Shown here one piece after another: positions 10,519 through 23,300 of a stretch of 64,000 bases of DNA. Under the pieces are notes generated by a model that was not told the DNA's origin, did no database searches, and saw only the letters and a list, made by a program, of their open reading frames with translations. A program made the position numbers and the translations under genes. Source of the DNA: Ectocarpus siliculosus (Eukaryota; Sar; Phaeophyceae; Ectocarpales; Ectocarpaceae); assembly GCA_000310025.1 (NCBI GenBank), contig FN649731.1, positions 2,514,406-2,578,405 on the forward strand. Direction: 5' to 3'. How positions within the stretch are numbered: the stretch's first letter is position 1; every line of letters starts with the position of its first letter.

Positions 10519-13500
10519 TTACTTTTTTGAACGTCGCTCTGGCTCGAAGACAGCCGTGACTTGGTCCTGGGAAACCTGCTCCATGCTGCCGCATTTCCAG
10601 ATTGGTGTGCCTCCCTGGTACGCGCAGCGTAGCGGATAAACAGACAAGACCGGAGAACACCAGATTGTGACCTGCTGCTCGTGCATGTATCTTTTGCCCA
10701 AGTGAAGATATTTCGGTGCGCATGCAAAGCGTGGGGAAAAGACGTTGCGCTGTTCATTCAGTTTTGCGTTCGTATATTCTCACCCCTGATTCACGAGCCT
10801 GCATCGCCGCCTCGAAGTCATGCAACCCGAAAAGATGAGTGTTGACGGAAAACTCATCATCCAGGCACTCCTGCAAGTCCTTGTTCCCCCCTCGCTTAAC
10901 TTGCTCAAATATCACCTTGAGGCAGAGAGGCGATGACCGCTCTGCAACATTCGAGCAAGTACAAAGGAAACAGGGTATGTGTAAGAACGATGACGTTCAC
11001 ACGGTTGCAAGAGCATCTCTTATTTCGCTCTCAATTTGTTACCTGCACCGATTTGATTCAACGTCGCAAGAGCAGATGCCAGACGGACGGTGCGCGTATC
11101 AAGAACTTGACAAAGAGGCGTCGTTGCAACAGTATCGATGCCTCAACCATCAGCAGCGGGGGAAGGCCCCCCACACACTAGTATACCTATGTTTTGCAAG
11201 GCCACCTTAGCCCATGGATCGCTTAGTCCCTTGAGGTTGTCGATTGCTTCCTCTACGCTCTCGACCGCGAACACTCGCTCCACCTGGACCAAAGATTTTT
11301 CCGGCGGGCAGCACGGCGGCCACACTTAAATAAAACCCATCAACTCGGCACACAGTGGAGAACATGAGAACATTGTAACTATCGAGTATCAATGTGCGTG
11401 AAGGATGTGCTGGTCGATAACAACGAGTGAACAATACACAGGTGTGCTGTCTTACATGCATTGAAGAATGAAGATTGCGAGCGCAAGGCGGTACTGTAGG
11501 ACGCAAAGCGCGGTGAGAAAATAATCGTGTACGCGCATTCTGGGCGTGCTGCGTTCCCGCCCTTACCTGAGGAAGAAGGTCGTGAATAAAGGGTGTAATA
11601 GGGATCTGACTCTCTGGCGGATCTAAAAGGTCGTCTGGAAGCCCGTCCACGTTCCACGACAAGTCGACAGACCGCTCTAGCAGGGTTTGGACGGCAGTCG
11701 GATCCTCGCTGCAGTCAGGTGTCTTGTCTCCAAACGGTTTGGGATCCTGATTAATCTGTTGAGATAGGGGATATCGAACAATACGACAGCAGCAGACGAC
11801 GCGACAGCTTAAGCTTCGATTAGCACCGGATACACCCGCTGCAAAATACAGACCACGCACGCCTTCGTACCGCACGCGGTTCCAAACCCAGCATGCCTGA
11901 ACCGAGAGTCTCACCTCTGCTAGCCGCTCCATCATCATATCCAATCTTCGGTGCGTCATGTAGCCGGTGGCAATCTGCGTCAAGACCAGGTCGGGACCCT
12001 CTAGTGCCATTCCTGTCAAGGCCAGGCACAAGGCGAGGGGCTGGTTTCCACCAAGAAGCCGAGGGAGGGTGTACGATAGTCCCCCGGCGAGGCCAAGGCC
12101 AAGCGTTGCTTCCGGCACGTGGAAGGTAGAGTTTTCCGTGGCAAGCCTGTGTCACGTGGGCGGATTGCAAAGGGATCGAACGTGTGTTGGAGCGTGGGAG
12201 GTGCCCTCGCGCGCATGCGAAACATCAATGACGACAATTCATGTTCACCTAACAGCAAATACGATGGTGACATGTTGTCTCTCTGCGGGAATGGTCATAC
12301 ATTGCATGTATACCACGAACTTTTGGCACCATTCCACATTCTCTTGGTGACCTACGACTTACTGGAGCAGTTCTAGTCGTGACTGAGGGTAAATCTAACG
12401 GTCTCTCAAGAGCATTGCGTGCGTCCTTCTCGTCGACGTGTGCAATTGAAACAGTTCTCACTTATATCTCCCCATTGCCAGAGCATAACCACTTCCGATG
12501 CACGAACCGTCCAGCACAGCGACAACCGGCGTCTTGCTTGTGTCCAGAGCAGTCACGACGTTGCACAGAGCCTCCAAAGAAGTCTTCACCTTGAGAAAGA
12601 GGAAAGGAGGCTACCATCAGATCAAATCGACGGAGTTTAATTCGACGCAAAGACAAATCTCGGCCTTCCTGTCATGATGGAGTGTAATACGTTTTCTTCG
12701 TGGCGCTTTCGTCACAGAAGCACCAAGCACCAATACGACGGTTTGCGTCTCCGCCGGGTTCTCGTCCGTTTGATAGAAAATTCTCTTCCAGACCGGAAAG
12801 GGGCAAGATTTTGTAAGATCCTGCCAAAGTGGCAAGAGACAACACCAACTGACCGGTGGCAGCCCGACACTCTGCTCTGTCATGGCCTTCTCTGATATTC
12901 AAACAAATATTGGTGACAATATCGACTACATCATGCATGTCAACCTTTTGCTGGTGACCTCCGCGCAGATCAGCTAGGTCCAAACCGCTGCAAAAATCTC
13001 CGCCGTCTCCGTTTAACGCTACCACCTGCAAAAAGTCGATCGCAACGATCACAAGCGTCGAATCAGCTGTTTGGGAGCAGGCGGGGCCGTGGCGTACAAT
13101 AAAAATATTAGTACTTGCCGCCCGAAGCAACATCGTGGTATGATAGACACTACAACCGTATCTTACTCCCGTTCGCAATATGTTTTGGCTGCTTTTTTGG
13201 GCCTGGTTGATGCGTGGTCGCTAATGTGATACCAGGTATCCGTTTTTCTGTAAAACTCATTCTTCTCTGTAAACACGGACCCTCAAGAATTATCAGGAGC
13301 GTAATCTACCGTGATGTTATGCGCCACAATACTAAATTAAATGTAAAAAAAAACTCAGACCCCAGTTCTCTACCAGAACCAATATCATGACATTATCTAC
13401 CTCTTAGTCCAACAGGGCAGTACACGACGCGAGCGCTGCGGCAAAGGTCGACTTGCTGCTCACGTGGTTGACTTCACTTCACATAGCATACAGCAATGGT

Positions 13501-14465
13501 GCCGCACGGCGAAAGTTGGGCGGAGGGGAACGAGATGCTGTCGATAAGTTCACCGCTGACGCGTATCCGTGGTGGTAGGTAGCGTGCAAGGTGGACTCAC
13601 GTTGACCATGAAGTTTTCGTCCCACCACTCCAAGTGCTGACGCACTTCGATCAAAGACTGCCGGTCAAAGGTCGGCACTCCCTGCCAGCCCGATCGACCG
13701 AAGGCAAGACGGAAGCCAACACACGGTGCTGGTGAGAGATGTGACTGATACACGTAGCGCGGTTAGACTGAACAGCTCCTTCATGGAACGGAAGAGAGAC
13801 AGTTCGATTCAAGTACGGTCTTCTAGCAAGCGGACTGAAAGTGAACATACCCGAAATATTCTCGCCCGCTCTGCAGCAGACGACCAACTAACTCCCGCGT
13901 GCTGACCGAACGCAGCACGTTTTTATCAAGTACATGCAACATGCAACAATCCAGCTAGCTGATGTTGTCCTCGTGTGTCACTGCGTTGCCGTCCGCCGGA
14001 GGAGGCATGGCAACCATGTGCGTAATACTTCGTGTGTACGAGCTCACATTGACCTTTTTGAGCTGTAGAGCACGAAAGCCTCCGTTCATGTCGACCAGAA
14101 CCTGTTCGTCCGCGCCATGTCGCTGAAGAGAGAGAGACAGGGGTGTACCAGCGTGAGAGACGTTCACAAACTCCCCACACATTTCACACTTAACACATCC
14201 AATTCTGCTGTTGGATACCAAAACCGTCACCAAGATATCACCACGGGTTTGCCAGGACATTGATAATGCCAGCTTGCCCCCAGCAGCTCGATGAAGATGC
14301 ACAGTGCACGCCCGTTCATGTCAAGCGATCAGAGTACCGAGCGAGCGAGTTCTCCCAAGGGCTTGAGTCGAGGCTCACCGTTCCTACTGCAGGGGTCAAC
14401 ACAGCACTCAAGAGCCTTCGTTGCACATGCCCATTCCACGGCCGGGGACGTAAACTAGACAGCAT
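10519..14465 (-). CDS. HIBCH/enoyl-CoA hydratase-like mitochondrial protein, catalytic Asp not conserved
   Basis: Ten exons: 14465-14379, 14122-14048, 13681-13601, 13025-12945, 12589-12462, 12146-11915, 11755-11567, 11283-11187, 10941-10784, 10614-10519; 407 residues, phases consistent. The 12945 donor (AAG then GTTGAC) is the least certain junction. Residues 1-29 form an Arg/Leu/Ser presequence without acidic residues, typical of mitochondrial import. The crotonase core is clear: GDFCSGLDL (first oxyanion-hole region), LDGSCIGSG, and VPEATLGLGLAGGLSYTLPR. The C-terminal HIBCH-specific half follows: VFAVESVEEAIDNL, SSPLCLKVIFEQVKRG and QECLDDEFSVN. In 3-hydroxyisobutyryl-CoA hydrolase the Glu and Asp of PETxIGLFPDVG are catalytic; here Glu163 is kept but the Asp position is Ala171 and the FPD is gone. 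So valine-catabolism activity is doubtful. A structural role like the HIBCH-derived mitoribosomal protein mS47 is possible. mS33 and COX10 lie close upstream. Confidence 0.85.
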
Positions 14466-16315
14466 GGCAGTGTTCTGTCCTTCGCCTCCAGGCTCGCCCG
14501 ATCACGCACTGTGTTCACCCAGCAATGCACCTGACTTCAAAAATCATGCTTCCCGCACACCTCACCTTTCCCACCGCAGCCACAGCCGCCCCCAGCCCGA
14601 ACCATATCGCGAACCAAAAATTCTCCCCACTACGTTACGAACTCCCCAAGATGCCGTGGGGGCGCCGCAGACTACAGTAGTCGCCGTCTCGTCTGCAGCA
14701 GTTCAACAGCAGTAGTTCGTTCAGTAGTCAGCTCGTCAGCCTTCGAGCGCCTTCAACTTTACTTGTCTTGCGCACCCGCTGACACGCATCACCATGTCAC
14801 TGGTCTGTGATTGGGTGCTCGTGGCCTGCCAAATATCTGTTGATACATATATGCAAATGTTGTGTAGGCTCACCACAGGAGATGTTGTGTGGTACCCCCT
14901 CCACCCTCTCCACCCTGGGCTACCCCTATTTGCACGACCTACTGCAAATAAAAACTAGCCAGGGGTAGCCCTCCACCCTCCCATTTGTTTCGGAAAACGG
15001 CGTGTGTGTATGCATATGTGTCATATAGCGCATGCACTCAACGTTTTTCTGATGTCCAATGTATATCAAAGAGTACCTTACAGCAACGTCGTTGCAGTTG
15101 TGTTTCAAGTCGCACGTTTCGAAAGTGTTACCGCCTACAATACACGAGCAATGTTCCGCCGTTTCACAATCAGGACATGGCCAAAATGAAGCCATCGCCA
15201 GCAGGAGGAGCTCTTGTGAGTATTGAAGTAATGTGTACATGGCGCATCCTTGCAGAACGAATACATAAATGCACCTCAACATGTTGTCCTTGTTAATCGT
15301 TTCTGCATGTCCTGCTCTCCATATGATGTCAACTCTTTTCATGTGGGAACAAACCACACGTACATACGACCGTAAGGGACACCTGTGCAACATATATATG
15401 TTGCTACTACTGCTTGCATCCCAGGACTGTCGCGAGGCCACAAAACCAGAACAGGTGGTGTGAACGACAAGAGTGCCGCGCAACACAAATGCTACGCCCC
15501 AGGCAGCAACATCATGCCTCACGCCAAGGAAGATTAATTCAATCGGTCGGTCCCATGGATGCTTCATGAGTCCAGGTCGAAGAGCGGTCGATTTCTACTG
15601 ATGCACAGGGAAGGGTCCAACTCTTCCTGACGAAGAAGGCATCCAACATAAACACAAACAACACTACCTCCGAACAACACCGTCCAATCAAAACCATCAG
15701 CACGGAGATATCCTGTACCCTGCAGCTTGAAAATCTACGACATTGTTTTTACTGGTGGAGAGTCGTACTACCAAATTGGGACAGCAAAGACCACGCCCCA
15801 CGGTAGACACAACATGCAAGCACGGTCGGAGCCTGCATCATGTTGATCGCTTTCCCTCCCCTTTCTTCGAAGACGAACCTATTAACAAGCAAAAGGGGTG
15901 GGGACGAGAAAGTCCGCAAGAAAACAAACAGAAACGCGGTGTTGAAAGCGGAACGAAGGGCGTTCAGAAGGCGTTGAATTGGGTCAATCGCCTCTTGGCC
16001 GAATGTGCGGCCAGCACAAAATATATGTAGAGAGTATCACTGTGGGCACGTGGGCACGAACATAGCCCAAATCTGAGGGCGTTTTCGAACGAGTGCAACA
16101 CAGACATCGTGACGCCGGAGTGTAGCAGCAGCGCATTCCTTGCTTACTCTCACTGTTCGGTTTGTCTTGATCTGGGCTCTGAGTCTTTTACACGACAGCA
16201 GAGCTTGGGCCAACCCGCAATATCTTCCATGAAAGGTCCAGCGAACAAGTCGTACATCCTGGTACTTAACCCAATGTAGGCAGACGTTCACGGTGTTCGA
16301 ATTCTGCTGCATCGG
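14466..16315. other. Intergenic region upstream of the HIBCH-like gene, no supported gene
   Basis: 1.85 kb between the HIBCH-like start and the mS33 stop (both genes on the minus strand). It holds the HIBCH-like promoter and a short foldback at 14917-14971. The only long open frame (minus strand, 14926-15567, 213 codons) shows no family motif, signal peptide or splice-supported partner, and is Cys/His/Thr-rich in a way typical of non-coding frames. Confidence 0.6.
14917..14971. repeat. Interrupted foldback repeat
   Basis: Two nested inverted pairs: 14917-14927 with 14961-14971 (11 bp, exact) and 14928-14934 with 14943-14949 (7 bp, exact). Together they form a bulged hairpin. It lies in the intergenic region upstream of the HIBCH-like gene. 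Function unknown. Confidence 0.6.
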
Positions 16316-17659
16316 CTACATACCTCGTTTTGTTCCCTCGTCTAGTTCACGTTTTTGCCGTCGCCATTCTTTCTTGTGGTCCATGATAACGCCAGGAATC
16401 TCCTTCTCCGCCATTTTGACCATGTCCGGGACTGTGGTCTGCGGGTAGTACTGGGAGGTCGTGGCGAGTACACGCGGATATCAGCAGGACAAAAAATTGC
16501 GTGTTTGCGGTTACCACACATGGTAGATGACAAGGTGGTAAAAGAGTTACGGGTGGATGCGGAGGGTAGGACAGCAAACCGAACATGACCCAACTTGTTC
16601 CCAAGGTTTGACTTGTGTGGACAATCAGGAGCCACTACGGCAGCAAACGTAGAGGCAACAGCAGTTGATGTCAAAAAAGGATAGCAAACGAATTTCTAAA
16701 CCTCTGGGACAAGAAGTGAACCAAGCGCACCAGGGGACTACAAGGTAGCTGATATGGGGCTGCTTTCGCTCCTTTCTGATTCGGTTCCGAAACCCAGCGC
16801 ACTTTGATGGTAACCCACCGCTTTCAGTTCGCTGAGATTGCTCTGATCGGAGACGAATAGGAGAGTTACCTAGAATTTAGACAACAGAAGTGTATTCCCG
16901 CATTTGTTTTGTCATGAGTTGGCATTTCAGTTGCCAAACGCGCTGGCCTGTAGTGCGATCGCTTTTCCACACACGCACACACACAAGCATCAAATTTCAA
17001 GTTAGGGTCGTGGCGCTCAATACAGGATAAATTAGCAATGAATCCATGGTTAGCGGAAACACTAATACCAATGTTTCTACGGTTCTCCGAGCAGCACACA
17101 GCGATATCTCCCCTGTGGGTATGTATGCAAAACAGGCTCTACAGCCGTTGGTGGCCAATCTGCTAACCCTAACTCAAAGTACATTTGTCTGTATGTTATG
17201 CTGGGAGGTGTAGAAGGAAGTTATGGTTTGGGTATTGGGGTTCTAAATTCGTGAGTTTGTGAGCATCGGAGGAAGCGGTGTTCGATGCCAGCTTTGAATC
17301 TCTCAATAAGGCAAACGTCCAGATGTCAAGATGCTGATGATAATGGACCAATCGTCGCAGCAGTCATAGACCCAATCAAGTGTACACGCCTTCGCGTTCA
17401 AGACGTCAAAACATATTGACCATGAAGGCTTGCCCTTACCTCAGCGTGGATTTTACGAAGTCGGGGACGGCAAATGCCACTATGTTCTGTATACATGTAT
17501 TGCTGTACTACGTTAAACGGTGCGTTGTACGTTGGTACACACCTCTGCTATCTTCCGGCCAATGATATTCTTGCGCAAGACCTTGTTGCCAGTACGGACA
17601 TTGCTGTGGGGAAGGTTGCCGAATATTCGCCGGGCGGCTTCCGCCACATTCTTGTTCAT
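16316..17659 (-). CDS. mS33: Mitochondrial small ribosomal subunit protein mS33
   Basis: Two exons, 17659-17543 and 16450-16316, joined in phase 0 (E then YYP) across a 1.09-kb intron; 83 residues. Recognised from the mS33/Rsm27 family pattern: AARRIFGNLP, then NVRTGNKVLRKNIIGRKIAE, then YYPQTTVPDMVKMAEKE and a Lys/Arg-rich end. Compact length fits the family. The stop follows RGM directly, so no further exon is needed. The reading frame stays open upstream of the chosen Met (at least to 17887), so a longer N terminus is possible, though it would overlap the COX10 promoter. It shares a 176-base divergent spacer with COX10, another mitochondrial gene. Role: part of the small mitoribosomal subunit. 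Confidence 0.8.
17034..17230 (+). repeat. Diverged dispersed repeat, copy A (mS33 intron)
   Basis: Resembles 19083-19262 in the same orientation. Shared landmarks in the same order are an attagcaatg start, a tctacg block, cagca followed by acatctcccctg-like sequence, and an atgttatg(c/t)tggga block. Identity is clearly below 80% with gaps. Probably two old copies of one non-coding element. Confidence 0.45.
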
Positions 17660-17835
17660 GGCTAGCCCCTCCTCTGTCAGTGGTGCAGTGGTAGGTGCGG
17701 CCTTTGGAACTCTGTTAACCTCTTGAGCACGGCGCTGGCTGGTGGAGTTTGGAGTCGAGTGGGGGGCCCGGCGCTGCCTCGCCTTGATGTGCATACCACG
17801 ACATACCGTGGTATGTACGTTTTTCGGCATGCAAT
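17660..17835. promoter_or_regulatory. Shared divergent promoter region of mS33 and COX10
   Basis: Only 176 bases lie between the start codons of two outward-facing genes for mitochondrial proteins. It also contains an in-frame upstream extension of mS33, so the real spacer could be shorter. No TATA box recognised. Inference from spacing. Confidence 0.5.
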
Positions 17836-20028
17836 GTGCTCCGGGCCTCCTCATGTCGCAGCCCGTGCGTTGCACACAACAAAGCATACCGTTGTCGCTC
17901 GTACTTCATGCTGCTGCGTGGCGTTCACGGACGGTTGTGCAAACCTCTTGCACATGCCCGAGCTTTGGGGGTGGTTCGGCTAGGCCCGAACTTGGAAGCA
18001 TGTGCTTTTGGCACGGACACACGGCAGCAAGAACCCAAGAGGCGTACGGTGGTAGCAGAGGCCGGGCATCTCATGAAGTTGTACTCCCAGTTGTCCAAGC
18101 ACCGTTTGAGCGCGTTGGTTATGTCGACAACGTCCGCCGGTTACCTGGCGGCTGGAGGACCGGTCGATGCCCTTGCGCTCACGAGTGCTTGTGTCGGCAC
18201 GATGCTCGCGTCGAGCTCGGCCAACACGTTCAACCAAGTCATCGAGACTGCGAATGATGCCCGAATGCATCGGACACGGGCCCGTCCGCTCCCTTCCGGG
18301 AGGATTTCGCGCCAGCACGCGCTAGGGTGGGGAGTAGCGTCAGGTACTGCTGGCATCACTGTTCTCGCGGCGGGCTCCAACCCACTTACGGCTACCCTTG
18401 GTGCAGCCAACCTGCTCTTGTATGTCGGGCCGTACACGCTGTCGAAGACGAGGTCGGAGATCAACACATGGGTAGGCTCGGTTGTTGGCGCCGTGCCGCC
18501 TTTGATGGGGTGGGCAGCCGCCACAGGCGAATTGGTCGCCGTGGAGCCGCTGTTGTTGGCCACGTACCTTTTCATGTGGCAATTTCCGCACTTCTTCTCT
18601 CTTGCCTGGCTTCACCGTGAGGACTACGCCAGAGGGGGCTTCGCGATGGTGAGAGGTGCATGCACACGCTGTTTTGACCGATGGGCAAAATGCCGTCGGT
18701 ACTGCTGTATCGGTGCGCCTCCCTGTGTCCGTGTGTTTCTCTGTAAATAGCAGCGGCGCGCTGTGAGCATGTCGTTCGCTTCGAAAGGTGTACACATTTT
18801 TGGATTGCTCGTCGTTGATGTCTCACAAGCATTCCTTCTTTTCGTAGAGGACCTTTCTTGGTGCCGCCCGCCCCCCTACTGACGTAACATCGCGGTGGAC
18901 AGGAAACATGGGGGTGGAAGACCATCACAATTGCCGTAGATATGCCTACGAGTGCCACGCTTCTTCGGATCATATCGTCTAAATCATGTTTCGCTTGTGA
19001 TGTCGTGGATGCCTTTTTTTTTTTTTTTCTTAATATGACACCACGAAGCCATCTCCATCATAGAAAAGAGTCTGAGACAGATTAGCAATGGATTCATAGC
19101 GTCAGAAAAGTACCTGTATGTCTACGATTTCCCAGACAGCATATAGGGACATCTCCCCTGCGGGTAACAGGCTCAACAAGACAGTTTGGTGGTTGTCTTG
19201 TGTGTCTCATATATGTTATGTTGGGAAGGTGCAGATGATATGTGTTAGGTACTTTTGCAAGTGCGGTGGGCATATGTGTCCTCGTGAACGTGTTTGTTAG
19301 CAATATGGTTCCACGCGCCCGGTGTCACTTGAAAGTTACAAACGGTCCTAGTTGGTGGGCCTTGATGCGTCATTGTCATAATTTGTGTACACTGCTGTCG
19401 TGCAGCAACAGAGGCAACATGTAAAAGTAGACCGTTGTCGTTTGTGGTTTGTTCATGCTCAACTCGCACTGGTTGTTCTCACCATCCCTACGGGGAAACC
19501 TGCTCTACGCTCGATTTGCGCTCTCGCCAGGTCCCATGCGCCGATCCAACAGGGAGTAGAACAGCAAGCCTCGTGACACGGTACTCTTGGTACCTTGTGC
19601 CCATTCCGTTAGCAGCAGCCGCTCTGGATGCTACGAGCTGGATGTTCGCGGTAGAGGGCACAGCTTTCAATGCGTACCTCCTCTACCACGCCTACCGATT
19701 TGATGGGGACAAATCCAATGCAAACGCCAGAGGAGTCTTCAAGGCGTCGCTGTGGCATCTGCCAGCTGTCCTGGCATTGTTCGTGTTCCACTCGCGTCGT
19801 TGGGAGCTGGAGGACAAAGCGGAGGACGAGCAGCTAGGCACACTCATCCAAAGAATAAGGGCGCGCCTCACGAAACTATGCCTGCACGAAATCGTGCAAA
19901 AGGATGAGGCAGCGTCCTTTTGCCCAGTGGTAGTCGTAGAAGAAGTCGGGGCGGAGGCTCAGAACATCGCGACGACGGCAGCTCACAAGGAGGAGAGTCT
20001 GCAGGCACGGAGTGATATCGGTAGCTAG
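17836..20028 (+). CDS. COX10: Protoheme IX farnesyltransferase (heme O synthase)
   Basis: Two exons, 17836-18648 and 19531-20028 (Met of GGFAM, then VPCADPTG), joined in phase 0; 436 residues. COX10 converts heme B to heme O in the mitochondrial inner membrane, the first step to heme A of cytochrome c oxidase. Seen: an Arg-rich presequence of about 70 residues; LSKHRLSALVMSTTSAGYL; the first polyprenyl-binding motif NQVIETANDARMHRTRARPL; TWVGSVVGAVPPLMGWAAATG; FMWQFPHFFSLAW; and DPTGSRTA. About eight hydrophobic helices follow the UbiA pattern. After the last helix there is a hydrophilic tail of roughly 80 residues, longer than in bacterial homologues. The intron (18649-19530) carries a T run of about 17 at 19014-19030 and a diverged repeat. 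Convergent with the VIT gene, 275 bases away. Confidence 0.93.
19083..19262 (+). repeat. Diverged dispersed repeat, copy B (COX10 intron)
   Basis: Counterpart of 17034-17230; see that entry for the shared landmarks. It lies in the single intron of COX10. Confidence 0.45.
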
Positions 20029-20303
20029 GCAGATAGCCCAGGCACATCATGAATAGAACGCTTTCGCGATTGTGATATTGCTTTCCCCCAAGAGCGAGCG
20101 GTTACGACCCTGGAATCAATACCCGCTTCCGGGCTAGCTGCTGTAGCACGACGTGCTCGAACGACGTGTGTTCAACTTCTACTCAGCGCACCGGCATAAA
20201 AACGCGTAGCTTCATAGCCAACAACGTAAGCCTCGCACGCTGTGCGTAAAATACTCCCATCTACACCAACGTACGCCGCACAGCAGTGCACGGCCGCGCG
20301 CAA

Positions 20304-23300
20304 TTAGCCGTGATTTTGGCCGATGAGCCCGTCCACCGCCTTTCCTATTTCGAAAGCCAGCGCAGCGCACGATCCTCCTAGGAAGAGCATTTCTGTGCCG
20401 GAGGTGCACCAGTGCCGGGTGCCGAATTGACTCTTGACATGCGTCGGAACAGCGGGGGTCGCAGGATGTTTGGTCATTGTTAGTGAAGCGTTTGTGCGTA
20501 CTCAAAATTCCAATGGCACGGTCGTCTTGAGTGAAAGGGACGTCTGAACACTTACGAGAAAGAGAAGGCAAGCACCGCAGAATAAAGGCGGAGAAAACAG
20601 AAAAACTGTTGAGGTATGTTCCTCCTGTGTGACGTCCGGTATTGAGTTGGTTACATGCACGCGCTGTGTGATGCCCCGCTGCAACGCGATTTGTGTGTCC
20701 CACCGATTGCCGCACAAGACCGAAATGTCACGGTGTATGCGAATACGACCAAACACGCAACACGACTCTCGTTTGTTCAGTTTCCCCTGAGACCTGATCG
20801 AGATCGGGCGATCCCGTGCAAAACACACGTGTTTTTGTCCCGCGTAGACTGGCGTCTTCGATTCGTCAGCCAGGTTAGCGAAATCGGGCAGGTAAAAGAA
20901 CGAGGCAGAGGGGCAACACCGACAAGTTTTGGCATGACGGACAAGCACAATCGAGGAGCCACCGGGATCGCGTAGCCCGTACCTTGATTGCGCCCATGCC
21001 GAACAAGCTGGCCGCAGTCACCAAGCACGCAACGAAAAACAGAATCGCTGGTGACGAATCAGGCTTGATCAACGGTACGATGACATACCTGCGAAAGTTG
21101 CAATCAAGTTTAACGGAAGCAGAATTAGATGGTGGAACGAGAATTAGCAACCTCTTGACACAGTCATCTTTCGTCCAACATGCCACCCAACCAGCCTCTT
21201 GACGTCTTTCCACTCCTGCAATAACCACGAAAGGCAAGTGTGCTCAAACGTCACTTCCCAGACTATTCGCGGGTACATGCACACTGCTGGAATCGGCCCA
21301 CAAATCGGGGTCAGTCATACAAGGTCAACCGGTGTTACGAACTCACCCCAGAAGAGGCATAGCACCGAAAAACGCGAAGGAAAGGAACATGACGAAGCCC
21401 TCCTTGACTGTGTCGTCATCGTCACCCGTCGGTACCTGTAACATGCGAGCGAACGACGTTGGTCAGTCGGGAAGAAAATCCAAAGCGGGGTATCCTCAGC
21501 TCCGTGCTCATACTCATGGTAGATCTAAAACCAATCCCATGGATCGCGTTCTCAAGCGGAGCAGTTGTCTAAGAAGGGTATATAAACGGCTAGGATTGTC
21601 TACGAGACTACCGTAAGAGTCGGAGAGATGGCACCCCCGTGTTAGCGTCTTTTTGTAGCGTATTTCTCCACAACTAGGAGGGTGCCAACACCAACCGATA
21701 CCTCTCAGGAAAGCCCTCGACGACATGTTCCAAAACTACCCTTTTCGGCAGTGGTACCCCCCTGGTTGTGGAGCAATACGCTATACAAAAACGCTAACAC
21801 GGGGTGCCATCTCTCCGACTCTTACGGTATGCCCAACATCACAATCCGACGACATCATGCTCGGCACAAACCTGTAGACCAAGTTCCTCGTTCATCATAA
21901 GATTGACAAAAAAGTCATCGTACTTCGCCATTTTCCCGATCACGTCCTCCGCATCTTGTCGGCTCATCCCTCGTTCCTGGTAATTGCAATGTTTTATTAA
22001 TTGTGAGAATTAGAATACATAGCAACACAGCATCCTGTCTAGGAACGGGACGGGTTCTGCCAGTGTGCCCATCACGCCATTCAGGTTTAGCCTAGCGTTC
22101 CAATCACCAGCTATAACGGTCAAGGCCAGAACCTGCGCGCTTCCCAAAAACATCGTGACAACGAATAGGTTGTTGGGCATTGCGAGCAGATACCTCGCTA
22201 CGTAAGGCGCCGCACAGCGCAACCACCGACTACCTGGGACAATGCTTCGAGATGCTGTAGACACGCCTCTACGATTTGTACATGATACCCCTGCTCATAA
22301 CACACCTCGAATATCTCGACCATCTCCAATATTTCTCCTTCCCGGTGATTCTTCAGCTCCCATTCTTCCCGTCTCTTTTCTGCCATGACGTACTCATTGT
22401 GGGCCTGCGACAGTCATAGCGGAAATGATCGGCATCGTCCTCGCGAGGAACCATGGACTGTTTCCTGGAGGGAACGCAACGAATAGACTTGCAAGCGAAC
22501 GGGGCAAGCTCTCCTTGCGATTTACACGAAAAATGAATGATTAGACAAATATGGCAAACGCGACAACCACAGGCGTTTACACGAAAAGGTAGTTTTCTCG
22601 TTGCACTCCTATCTATGTAGTCTCACCTTGCTGCTGAGGTACTCGCCAACACCCATACTCAGTGCATCTGCGAATATGTTGCTGAATCCTAGCACCAGAA
22701 CCACAGCTACCGGGAGATGTCCTCCTGTCAGTCAAAGCAAACCATTATTTCGCAAGCAACACTTGTTGAGAAGCGGCGGTTGAGCTCTCACACAAGCACA
22801 CCACCGCAATTTTTCCCCACCAGCGATTTCTGGGGTGGACTAGTGACAGCGGCCTGCCAAGGCTACACTGGCATCCTCAACTCAAGCGCAATCTGAAGAC
22901 CGTTGCCGAGGCGACATAGTGGTGCAGTTTTTAACGAAACTGAAATGGTCAAACGACTCCAACACTGAGGAACAAGTTGAACGAGCCACAAACAGTAAAT
23001 CACCCGTGAACCCACACCGCGCTTGCAAAATGTGCTACGGACCGCTGATTCAAGTTTACAGCGGAAAATCGTGGTTGCTCTAACACCATTCACACCGCTG
23101 GCGCTCCAACTACCGACTCCGGCAACGCTTTACGCCCGAGGGTGTCACAAACTTGCTGCTAGTGCTCATTATGACGTCCGAGACAAACCTGCCGCGCCCG
23201 CGACGATAGCGAAGCTTGTCAAGATGCCATCGAGACCGCCAAACACCATCGCCTTGAGATAGTCTCCCTTTTCACTGTGCGCTTCATCGTGGGCCTGGCC

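Noticed and set aside
14926-15567. 213-codon minus-strand open frame
   Set aside because: No family motif, no splice partner, composition rich in Cys/His/Met/Thr typical of a chance frame; treated as intergenic.
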